A stretch of DNA of 64,000 nucleotides from the NCBI RefSeq assembly GCF_030252165.1, contig NZ_CP126969.1, positions 744,001 to 808,000 on the forward strand, in the 5' to 3' direction. Under the pieces are notes generated by a model. That model had not been told where the DNA came from and did no database searches. It saw only the letters and a program-made list of their open reading frames with translations. The stretch is from Corynebacterium breve (GTDB taxonomy: Bacteria > Actinomycetota > Actinomycetes > Mycobacteriales > Mycobacteriaceae). Numbering within the stretch: the stretch's first letter is position 1; every line of letters begins with the position of its first letter. Shown piece after piece: positions 18,137 to 25,367 of this stretch. The position numbers were made by a program, and so were the translations under genes.

Positions 18137-18660
18137 TCGCGATCAAGACTCCTCAGGTAAAACACCCTGACGATCGCCCATCGCGTCGCATCCACGATGG
18201 GCCGCGCGGCCTTCAACCACCACGTAGCAGGCTCAGAGGAAGCATCGATATGCAGAGTCAGCGTGCCATCTGGGGCCTGCTTAACGACGAAGCGTTCTTC
18301 ACCGGATTCCACATGCCCTGGCAACGTCCCGTAGGCGAATCCGCGACAGTGCGCTTCGTCGATAAGTGCGACAACTCGGCACCCAAATTCCTTGGAAAGT
18401 CGTCCCACTCCTAGCTTCATCATGATTACCGAATCCAGTTGCAGCGGGAGGTCAGAAACCCGGACGGAGAAGAATGATCGCTGCACCGACCAAGAGAGTA
18501 GCCGATTGGTGACAGTGTCGAAATCCTTAGTGGGCAGTACCCTGCTACAACTGAGCCGAGGAAGCGAAGTGGCAGCTTCGGGGTGAGAGACTCCCACTGG
18601 TGCGTATGTGAGGGGATGTGCGCGGAGAGTTGCGGAAGTTGCGTGGTCGAGAAACGACAC
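18133..18660 (-). CDS. DUF1990 family protein
   Basis: 175 residues. Family features: YAPVGVSHPEA near the N-terminus and the highly typical RGFAYGTLPGHVESGEERFVV in the middle, then FSxPA-like ASSEPATWWLKAARPIVD. DUF1990 proteins have an unknown function with a possible lipid- or polyketide-binding fold. It overlaps the convergent CDF gene by four bases. Confidence 0.8.
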   Translation of the reverse strand: MSFLDHATSATLRAHPLTYAPVGVSHPEAATSLPRLSCSRVLPTKDFDTVTNRLLSWSVQRSFFSVRVSDLPLQLDSVIMMKLGVGRLSKEFGCRVVALIDEAHCRGFAYGTLPGHVESGEERFVVKQAPDGTLTLHIDASSEPATWWLKAARPIVDATRWAIVRVFYLRSLDRD

Positions 18661-18700
18661 CTTTTTAGATGAAATAGTCAGCTCCCAGGGTCAGTGAAAA

Positions 18701-19111
18701 CTAGTTCTGTGCGCCTTCAATTGTAACGTTTGTCGACTTGATTACAGCGGTGGCAAGGGAGCCCACTTTGAGATCAAGATCCTCAACAGCTTCAGTGGAA
18801 ATCAGCGACACAACACGGAATGGACCACACTGCATCTCTACTTGGCTCATGACCGAATCGGAGGTCACTTTGGTTACCAGACCTGTGAGATGGTTACGGG
18901 CGGAGCGCTTGTTAGCGTGTGGATCGAGGGAGTCGATGTCTTTCTCAGCAGCGATTTCCTGTGCGACCTTGGCAAGATCCGCGCCGTGAATGGCGCTGCG
19001 ACCCGAAGAATCCTTTTCTGCTTCGAGCCTTCCTTGGGAAACCCAGCGACGCACGGTGTCATCGGAAACACCAAGAAGATGCGCGGCGGTGCTGATACGA
19101 ATCAAAGTCAT
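18701..19111 (-). CDS. HTH-TOBE molybdenum-pterin/molybdate-binding regulator
   Basis: 136 residues: an N-terminal MerR/excisionase-type HTH (IRISTAAHLLGVSDDTVRRWVSQGRL) and a C-terminal TOBE/Mop domain of about 68 residues (RNHLTGLVTKVTSDSVMSQVEMQCGP ... LKVGSLATAVIKSTNVTIE). Such molbindin-type proteins bind molybdate or tungstate and regulate or buffer it. No modABC or molybdenum-cofactor genes are nearby in this window, so the target is unknown. Confidence 0.82.
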   Translation of the reverse strand: MTLIRISTAAHLLGVSDDTVRRWVSQGRLEAEKDSSGRSAIHGADLAKVAQEIAAEKDIDSLDPHANKRSARNHLTGLVTKVTSDSVMSQVEMQCGPFRVVSLISTEAVEDLDLKVGSLATAVIKSTNVTIEGAQN

Positions 19112-19751
19112 ATCAGTATGTTATCAACTTGAGTGTTCAGATCTTAAGTCGATGAGTTGATGGTCATACGGCGTGTCTACTGTCCTTGGTTCGCCGGTGC
19201 TTGACGGTTCCGTGGTTGCGCAAATACTGCTCCCGAAAGCGCGCACCAGAGTCATTAAACCTATATGGACAAAAGCGGTAGAAAGTATGGGAAATGTTTT
19301 ATTTGAGCAGGTGTGCCCGCAAGTTCTCCCCAACTAGTGGGTGATTCTTCCTTTGTGTCGGCCAGCCAGCAGGAGGTGGTCGCTACTCATTCGCGAGGAT
19401 GTCGAATCTTTAACTTCTCACCTGAGCACACCCGCTGGGCGTCCCGGTTTCGCTGTTGTCTTTTTGTACTAAACCGACGCTCCAATGGGGCCGGCGATAT
19501 GGATGTCGATACAATAATGGGAAATGTTTCATTTTTATAAGGCTCTGGGGGCCGGTTGATTGGGCGGAGAAACTTCACGGCGTTTGCTTTACGGGGGTAG
19601 TAATGGAGGTAATCTTTGTGATGGGATGTCACGATTTATAGTGCAGCGACAGGTCTGTCATAGGCAATGCATATTGCTCGGGTTTGGGTTTGCATAGTAC
19701 GCATTCCGAATTTCCCTACAGGGGCAAAAGCTGACGAGTAAGATTCGTTTG
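19112..19751. other. 640-base intergenic region with a duplicated palindromic motif
   Basis: No convincing gene. A 54-codon plus-strand frame (19173-19337) has no family resemblance or ribosome site. The motif ATGGGAAATGTTTYATTT occurs twice, at about 19288 and 19517. Base composition is more AT-rich than the neighbours near 19500-19700. Confidence 0.5.
19288..19535 (+). repeat. Two direct copies of ATGGGAAATGTTTYATTT
   Basis: Copies start near 19288 and 19517, differing at one base (TTTT versus TTTC). The second contains the perfect inverted repeat AAATG-TTT-CATTT. They could be operator sites or remnants of a duplication. Both also read as M-G-N-V in a short open frame, which is probably incidental. 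Confidence 0.6.
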
Positions 19752-20267
19752 GTGAATTCGGCCAACGCTTTTTCCGTGCGCCCAGAAGTCCCCAGTGACG
19801 TCGACCAGATCCGCATGGTCAACCTCGATGCATTTCCGGGGCGAGGCGAGGCGGAACTCGTCGACAAGCTTCGACGCAGTGGATCATGGATTCCTGAATT
19901 CTCGGTAATCGCAGAGTCTCACGGCAAAGTCATCGGCCATGCGTTGGCTACTCGGTGCTATATCGGGGGCCACAGCGCGCTTGCTTTGGCACCCTGTGCT
20001 GTGCTTAGAGAGCATCAGCATCAAGGGGTGGGAACTGCAGTGATCCGAGCACTTCTTGAAAAGGCCGAACAACTGGGCGAATGCTTCGTCATTGTGCTTG
20101 GGCATCCCGAATACTATCCGCGTTTTGGATTTCAACCAGCCGTGCAGCGGGGGATTTCACTATCGATCGAAGTTCCGGAAGAGGCTTTGATGATTCTAAA
20201 GCTAGGGGACGTTTCGCTTGATTATCCAACAGGTCAAGTCGTTTACGACCCAGCATTTGGCATCTAA
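19752..20267 (+). CDS. GNAT-family N-acetyltransferase
   Basis: About 171 residues. The acetyl-CoA binding motif is LAPCAVLREHQHQGVGTAVIRALLE (Q/RxxGxG/A type), followed by FVIVLGHPEYYPRFGF, the signature of the YhbS-like subgroup. The substrate is unknown. TTG 19749 and GTG 19752 are adjacent candidate starts; GTG is chosen. No clear operon partner; the SDR gene starts 59 bases downstream. Confidence 0.82.
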   Translation: MNSANAFSVRPEVPSDVDQIRMVNLDAFPGRGEAELVDKLRRSGSWIPEFSVIAESHGKVIGHALATRCYIGGHSALALAPCAVLREHQHQGVGTAVIRALLEKAEQLGECFVIVLGHPEYYPRFGFQPAVQRGISLSIEVPEEALMILKLGDVSLDYPTGQVVYDPAFGI

Positions 20268-20326
20268 TTGCTCCTGAATTTTCCAGGCACAATGCATACG
20301 GTTGAAATCAAAGGAGGCTTCACATC

Positions 20327-21097
20327 ATGACACACAATGATTTCGACGGATTCACCGTAATCATCACCGGCGCTGGCTCTGGGATCGGTAGAGCCACAGC
20401 CCTCGAGCTTGCAGCGCGAGGCGCGTACGTAGTGGCGTGCGATATTGCGGACACTGTAGAGACGCTTGTCGACGACATCACCGCCCTCGGAGGACAAGCG
20501 AAGGCGATTCGAGGGGACATCACCAACCAAGGCATCATCGATGCAACCGTCGAGCGTGCCATCGATCTAGGCGGAACCCTGTGCTTAGTGAATAACGCTG
20601 GCGTCATGGACAATTTCGCGGGCGCGGCTTACGTGGACGATGCCACCTTGGAACGCTCCCTTGCGGTCAACCTTGTTGCTCCGTTCAAGATGATTCGCGC
20701 AGTATTGCCACACATGCGCGAAGCTAAGCGAGGGGCGATTGTGAATCTTGGGGCAGAGGCATCATTCCGAGGCGGAGCTTCTGGCGTTGCAGACACGATG
20801 GCTAAACACGGCCTGGTGGGTCTGACGCGCAACACCGCTTACATCTATGCGAAAGACGGTATCCGAGTAAACCTCATCGGTCCCGGAAGTGCCTCGACAA
20901 ACCTTGCTAGTGGCTTTGATCCGTTTTCGATCGACCCCGATCATGGGATGGATGCGATCACACCGGTCCACCAGTCGTCGATTCGCTCGGCCCAGCCGGA
21001 GGAATTAGCTCGCGTTATTGTATTTCTGTTGTCCGACGCAGCTAGTTACGTAAACGGCGCAGTTATTCCAGTTGATGGTGGTTGGCTCGCGGGGTAA
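20327..21097 (+). CDS. SDR-fold protein lacking the catalytic tyrosine
   Basis: 256 residues with the short-chain dehydrogenase Rossmann features: TGAGSGIG (14-21), CDI for cofactor choice, NNAG (89-92) and PGSASTNL. The active site is abnormal. At the YxxxK position the sequence reads DTMAK, so the tyrosine is Asp156 with Lys160 kept, and the usual serine position (N-x-S/G-S) has Ala143. It starts at ATG 20327 with a strong AAAGGAGG. It may be a non-canonical enzyme or a binding protein; oxidoreductase activity should not be assumed. Confidence 0.78.
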   Translation: MTHNDFDGFTVIITGAGSGIGRATALELAARGAYVVACDIADTVETLVDDITALGGQAKAIRGDITNQGIIDATVERAIDLGGTLCLVNNAGVMDNFAGAAYVDDATLERSLAVNLVAPFKMIRAVLPHMREAKRGAIVNLGAEASFRGGASGVADTMAKHGLVGLTRNTAYIYAKDGIRVNLIGPGSASTNLASGFDPFSIDPDHGMDAITPVHQSSIRSAQPEELARVIVFLLSDAASYVNGAVIPVDGGWLAG

Positions 21098-21103
21098 GGA
21101 GAT

Positions 21104-22168
21104 CTACGGGACGCGGTGGGTCCACTCTTCGGTGGAGTATTTGGTGCGCACCAAAACTTCTGCCGCATTCAGATCGTCTTGGCTAAGTTCGGCGTCTTTC
21201 GCACCGTAGCGGTTCTTAAACGTATCGATCATCGTCTCGATCACTGTCTCGCGAGACGCACCGGTTTGGCGGCGGAGCGGGTCGACGCGCTTCTTTGCGC
21301 TGCGGATTCCTTTGTCTGCAATCTTGACTTTGCCAATGCGCAGGACCTCCAACATTTTGTCGGCGTCGATGTCGTAGCTCATGGTCACATGGTGCAGAAC
21401 TGACTTGCCTTTGCGCTTTTGCGCTGCGCCGCCGATCTTTCCCCCGTCGGAGGTAATGTCATTGATCGGCACATACCAAGCGTTGACTCCGTGGGCGGCC
21501 AGTGCAGCGAGAACCCAACGGTCGAGGTACTCGTAAGACTCCTCATAAGACAATCCCGCGACAAGTGCCTTTGGTACATAGAGGGAATAGGTGATGCAGT
21601 TGCCACCCTCCATGAACATTGCACCACCACCGGACATTCGACGAACTACTTGGATATCGTGCTTCTTCACGCCTTCTGGGTAGAGCTCGTTGGCGTAGGA
21701 CTGGTAGGAGCCGATTACAGTGGCGCGATCGTCCCATTCCCAGAAGCGAAGTGTGGGACCACGTTCGCCGGCATCAATTTGATTGAGTAGAAGCTCGTCA
21801 AGTGCCACATTCATGGCTGTAGGCAGTGGTCCTGGGTGAATAACTTCCCACTCTAAGTCGGTGAAATCCACTGCATCGGTCACTGCTCGGCGGACAACCT
21901 GGGCGACATCACGAGTGGTAAATCCGTGCAATGCTAAGTCATCGTACTCAGCCAGGGCGGCGTCGAGCCGGTTGGCGAGGATGGACGCGTCGTCGTGAAG
22001 CGATGCTCCCTCAAGCGCGGGCCCGATGGCCTCGAACGCTTCATCTGGCTCAAGAAAGAAGTCGCCGGAAATTTTGACATCAGCGATAACCCCTTCGTCG
22101 GTGACCACGTCGGCAACGACGAGCTTTCCGCCAGGAACTTTAGTTTCGGAATGATGATGGGTGCTCAT
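21104..22168 (-). CDS. Lipoate-protein ligase A family protein
   Basis: 354 residues. The N-terminal ~100 residues form the LplA accessory-like domain (GKLVVADVVTDEGVIADVKISGDFFLEP). The remainder is the BPL/LplA catalytic fold with VVRRMSGGGAMFMEGGNCITYSL (lipoate/AMP binding) and the lysine motif DGGKIGGAAQKRKGKSVLHH. The family attaches lipoate or a related acyl group to E2/GcvH domains. It ends seven bases from the convergent SDR stop. Confidence 0.88.
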   Translation of the reverse strand: MSTHHHSETKVPGGKLVVADVVTDEGVIADVKISGDFFLEPDEAFEAIGPALEGASLHDDASILANRLDAALAEYDDLALHGFTTRDVAQVVRRAVTDAVDFTDLEWEVIHPGPLPTAMNVALDELLLNQIDAGERGPTLRFWEWDDRATVIGSYQSYANELYPEGVKKHDIQVVRRMSGGGAMFMEGGNCITYSLYVPKALVAGLSYEESYEYLDRWVLAALAAHGVNAWYVPINDITSDGGKIGGAAQKRKGKSVLHHVTMSYDIDADKMLEVLRIGKVKIADKGIRSAKKRVDPLRRQTGASRETVIETMIDTFKNRYGAKDAELSQDDLNAAEVLVRTKYSTEEWTHRVP

Positions 22169-22273
22169 GATTCTTTTGTACCCGAATCGGCGCTGGCGAT
22201 TTTGAGCGCTGTTCGGCGACGCTCGTCAATCCGCGCTTAGCGTGGACGGTGACGTGCGCTGAAGTGTTGCCCG

Positions 22274-22888
22274 TTAAACGGCTGCGTGCCCTGAGTCAGC
22301 GGAGATGGTTGCGCTGGTACGGATGGCGGAACCGTCAACGGAAACGGAAACCTCGTTACCAACGAACAGGGAACCGGAGTCGAGACGGGTATTGAACTTC
22401 ATGTTGAAGTCCTGGCGGTTGAATGTAGTGCGAGCGGAAAAGCCGAGGCGGTAGTTGCCAAACGGGTCTGTGTCAGTGCCAGTGATGCGTACGGTGAATA
22501 CTACTGGCTTGGTGATTCCGCGAATGGTCATGTCACCGGTGACGTAAACGGTGTCGCTTCCGTGGATCTGGAAGTCTGTCGAAACAAACGTCATGTTCGG
22601 GTACTCGCGAACGTTGAGAAAGTCGTCGCTCTTGAGGTGCGCATCTCGCTGTGGCAGGCGAGTCGACAGGGAGGAGGTAGTGACGGCGCCTTCTACCCAG
22701 CTGTTTTCTGGATTTGCAACATCAATGGAAACTTTTGCTTCCCATTCGTCGAAGAGGCCGTGTACAGAGCTGATCATGGCGTGCTTGCCAGTAAATGAGA
22801 CAGTGGTGTGGTCTGGATCGAGGATGAAATCGCCGGTAAAATCCGCGTCGGTGTACTCGCGTGTGTCGGTGTAGAGTTCCTGCGCCAA
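22274..22888 (-). CDS. YceI-family isoprenoid/lipid-binding protein
   Basis: About 204 residues with the YceI lipocalin-like beta barrel: GDFILDPDHTTVSFTGKHAMISSVHGLFDEWEAKV, SDDFLNVREYPNMTF and VTGDMTIRGITKPVVF are family signatures. The open frame extends 41 codons upstream, but TTG 22888 with AAGGAT eight to thirteen bases before it gives the usual N-terminus. No signal peptide in the short form, so it is probably cytoplasmic. Biological ligand unknown. Confidence 0.82.
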   Translation of the reverse strand: MAQELYTDTREYTDADFTGDFILDPDHTTVSFTGKHAMISSVHGLFDEWEAKVSIDVANPENSWVEGAVTTSSLSTRLPQRDAHLKSDDFLNVREYPNMTFVSTDFQIHGSDTVYVTGDMTIRGITKPVVFTVRITGTDTDPFGNYRLGFSARTTFNRQDFNMKFNTRLDSGSLFVGNEVSVSVDGSAIRTSATISADSGHAAV

Positions 22889-23264
22889 AGTCTTATCCTT
22901 GCCTATGCGTGAGGTGAAAATGAAGTTAGGATTACTCGCTGACGTGCTATGAGAACTGTCACGTTGAAGTAAGGGTACAGCCAGTGTAACTACCTGTAAT
23001 AAACATTGCAAGGTTTTCTTACTACCCCCGCATAAAAAACTAATGTATACACAACACAGGTTGTCGTGTCATCGTCCCAGCTCTTGCTGTTGTAATCATT
23101 CGCTTTCTTAGTAAATTAATGCGGCAGGGGGAGGGGGCTGCGTATCTTTGGTAGAACTTCTATAGTGTATCCTTAAAACCACTTTCGACTGCTGAGAAGA
23201 AGTGCGTCGGACTACATCAGATAAATGCTGGCTCTCAGGCCGGTAATGAAAGGACTTGAACTAC
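22889..23264. other. AT-rich promoter region between yceI and the roadblock gene
   Basis: Divergent intergenic region of about 375 bases with several A/T-rich hexamers (TATAGT near 23162, TACCCT-like elements) and an AAAGGA ribosome site before 23265. No RNA gene or ORF recognised. Confidence 0.45.
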
Positions 23265-23633
23265 ATGACTCGTCAAGAAGATCTCAAGGGGCTCCTAGAA
23301 GGCATTTCTCAGAACCTCGATGGCTTCATCGGTGCTTCCGTTGTCGATATTGCATCTGGTATGTCGTTGGAGTCGACGACCAAGGTGCCGGAATTCGACT
23401 TGGATATTGCAGCAGCCTACAACGCTGAAATGGTTAAGGCGAAGTTTAAGACCATGAAGGCGCTGAACATTACTAGTGAGCTTGTTGACATGCTGCTTAC
23501 TCTGGACGATCAGCTTCACCTTATTCGTATGCTCGAGGACCGCTACTTCCTCTACGCTGCTGTCTACAGCAGCGGCACTAACCTCGCGATGCTGCGCGCC
23601 GTAGTTAACGCTGAAGTTAAGAAATACGCTTGA
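23265..23633 (+). CDS. Roadblock/LC7-domain protein
   Basis: 122 residues matching the Roadblock/LC7 fold: LLEGISQNLDGFIGASVVDIASGMSLES, then LLTLDDQLHLIRMLEDRYFLYAAVYSSGTNLAMLRAVV. In other bacteria such proteins pair with small GTPases such as MglA; no GTPase partner is in this window. ATG 23265 is selected because AAAGGA lies about ten bases upstream, whereas the TTG at 23256 is too close. The frame ends with TGA at 23631, but the same frame stays open to 23948 (see next entry). Confidence 0.78.
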   Translation: MTRQEDLKGLLEGISQNLDGFIGASVVDIASGMSLESTTKVPEFDLDIAAAYNAEMVKAKFKTMKALNITSELVDMLLTLDDQLHLIRMLEDRYFLYAAVYSSGTNLAMLRAVVNAEVKKYA

Positions 23634-23948
23634 GCTGATCCCTCGGCGGACGGGCAGCCGCCCGAAACACAACTCGAAGGCGGCCCGGTCCTTCCTGACG
23701 TAGTTCAGGAAGATTCCACCGCCGCCGAGGGTGAAGGGCAATCGCAAGAATCGTCGGAACAGCCTGCACAGGCATCCTTGACGGCCGTGCCAGATGGTCC
23801 AGTGGATCGCCACGCAGAATCACCAAACGATGACCGCGGCGATAAAATGGCTCCAGCCGAGGCAGAGGTCGATCAGGACGACGACGAAAATGCATTCAGT
23901 CTCCGTGGATGGCTGAGTCGTTGGCGGCCCGAAGAGCCACAAGAATAG
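23634..23948 (+). other. In-frame continuation of the roadblock frame: acidic, proline-rich tail
   Basis: From the codon after TGA the same frame is open for 104 codons to TAG at 23946-23948. It encodes an Asp/Glu/Gln/Pro-rich segment ending in a hydrophobic-basic FSLRGWLSRWR. No ATG exists before the middle (ATG at 23847), and no ribosome site is clear. It could be the ancestral C-terminus of the roadblock protein split by a nonsense change, a readthrough product, or a shorter gene with a late start. Confidence 0.5.
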
Positions 23949-23950
23949 AC

Positions 23951-23988
23951 AAAAGCCGTTTCCCTGGAAAACCAAGGGAGCGGCTTTT
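23951..23988. terminator. Hairpin terminator between convergent units
   Basis: AAAAGCCG and CGGCTTTT arms, with CCCTGG/CCAAGGG pairing inside, directly after the TAG at 23948. T-rich on the plus strand and A-rich on the minus, so it can serve the roadblock unit and the convergent minus-strand gene. Confidence 0.7.
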
Positions 23989-24024
23989 GCTATGTCGGCT
24001 CTCCCCGAAAATGCAGCACGCGAA

Positions 24025-24096
24025 TTATAAGAGCGAGCCTGAAACTACAGAGAACACCATGAGCGCCAACATCAGGAAAAACAACAACATTGGCAC
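24025..24096 (-). CDS. Possible 23-residue single-helix membrane peptide
   Basis: A short frame starting GTG 24096 encodes almost only a hydrophobic helix (MLLFFLMLALMVFSVV). It begins 20 bases after the stop of the upstream 396-residue gene, in a different frame that is also open through that gene's 3' end. Read upstream the same frame gives SADSWKNYVVP, as if a C-terminal membrane anchor of the larger protein had been put out of frame. Could be a real small protein, a frameshifted anchor, or chance. Confidence 0.4.
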   Translation of the reverse strand: MPMLLFFLMLALMVFSVVSGSLL

Positions 24097-24115
24097 GACA
24101 TAGTTCTTCCAACTG

Positions 24116-25306
24116 TCAGCCGACGGTCGGCGGTGGCGGCCTGAAGTCGTCGTCTTCCTCCGGCGCTGCGTGTCGTGGCTGGCCCGTTGCACGGCGCGCT
24201 CGGCGTGCGCGGACCTTTTCGATTTCGGTGAGGTAGCGTCCGTCGAAGGAGTCGTCTTGGCCGGATGCGACTGTATGGGCTGGGGTGGAATCTGACGTTG
24301 CTGGGAGATCTGTTGCAGCAGGTTCTTGTGTTGCTGCTTGTTCAGGCTCTGGCGATCCAACGCTGTCAGGTCCAAAGCTGTCAGGTCCAACGGTATCGGT
24401 TTCGGCGACCGTTGGTTCGGGTTGTGCGGCGGATTCTTCTGCATGATCTTGCTCATTCTCAGTCATCGGAGACTCGACGGAGCGTGCCTCTTCAACAGGC
24501 TCGGTAATGTCCGTTGGATCAACGGCAGCGGAAGGCTCAACTGTCACAGCCCAGGTCCCATCAGGGTATTCGACCAGATGGAATGACGGCGCCGGGCGAG
24601 TGTCGGGGACACTGAGGGAAAATACCTGCTCACAGTCATTTTGTGGAACCATGGCGTCGAGAGCTACGGCCCCATCGACAAAATATCCACGCGCTGCTAC
24701 GGTGCGTGATCCGGTCTGCTCTACAGCGGTCCGCACGATGTTACGAATACCGTCACGACCAGGTGTTGTAATGGTTCCGAGCACTCGAGAGTTCAGTGAT
24801 GCGACAATTTCGCCACCGACTTCTGTCAGTCCCACGAGCCACTGACCAGGGCACAGCTCTGCTAATTGGTGGGGTGGAAACTCTCCGTGTTCCGCATCCA
24901 CCATGTACACCCCTCCGGGGGGAAGCACAGGGACGCCACCGGGAGAGTTGTTGCGAGGGACGGCCAGATCTGGCTGCGGCATGAAAACGTCGACGTGAAA
25001 TTGGCCATCGGATTCGTCAGTGCGCACCCCGGCGATGGTTTCCGGCTGGAATCCCGAGCCAGTCACTCGAGCGATGTCCGGATAGCTCTGGCGAATCTCG
25101 GGTGCAATTTCGCCGATGACTCCGACGACGCTGCGCACACGCCAGGTGCCTGACGGCTGATCGGGCAGCAATGTAACGGGGATAAGAACTTCCTGCTTGC
25201 TCGGAGAAATATGTCCGAACAAAGCAGCTTGGACGATGTTGGTTACCTCGATCCGGCGCATGTAGTTTAGCGCCGAAGGAGCAATGAGGTAGTGGGGAAG
25301 GTCCAT
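24116..25306 (-). CDS. Unrecognised protein with acidic, repeat-bearing C-terminal tail
   Basis: 396 residues. The N-terminal ~270 residues look globular and strand-rich (VTNIVQAALFGHISPSKQEVLIPVTLLPDQPSG, GGVYMVDAEHGEFPPHQLAELCPGQWLVGL, TRTVAARGYFVDGAVALDAMVP). Residues ~275-375 are acidic low complexity with a GPDSFGPDSVG repeat. The end has a basic cluster KVRARRARRATGQ. ATG 25306 is chosen because GAGGAAG lies about ten bases upstream. I do not recognise the family. It may be a structural or surface-associated actinobacterial protein. Confidence 0.68.
   Translation of the reverse strand: MDLPHYLIAPSALNYMRRIEVTNIVQAALFGHISPSKQEVLIPVTLLPDQPSGTWRVRSVVGVIGEIAPEIRQSYPDIARVTGSGFQPETIAGVRTDESDGQFHVDVFMPQPDLAVPRNNSPGGVPVLPPGGVYMVDAEHGEFPPHQLAELCPGQWLVGLTEVGGEIVASLNSRVLGTITTPGRDGIRNIVRTAVEQTGSRTVAARGYFVDGAVALDAMVPQNDCEQVFSLSVPDTRPAPSFHLVEYPDGTWAVTVEPSAAVDPTDITEPVEEARSVESPMTENEQDHAEESAAQPEPTVAETDTVGPDSFGPDSVGSPEPEQAATQEPAATDLPATSDSTPAHTVASGQDDSFDGRYLTEIEKVRARRARRATGQPRHAAPEEDDDFRPPPPTVG
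24362..24391. repeat. 15-bp tandem repeat inside a coding tail
   Basis: Two adjacent copies of GCTGTCAGGTCCAAM (24362-24376, 24377-24391), preceded by a partial copy. They encode GPDS(F/V) repeats on the minus strand, consistent with slippage-driven variation of the acidic tail. Confidence 0.8.
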
Positions 25307-25367
25307 AGTGAAGAGTTCTTCCTCCTGCAAGTCGCGGTGTGTGCTGTCCTATTCAAGCAATCCTAGT

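Noticed and set aside
19173..19337. A 54-codon plus-strand frame in the gap before the GNAT gene
   Set aside because: No ribosome site, no family match, and it overlaps another open frame on the opposite strand.
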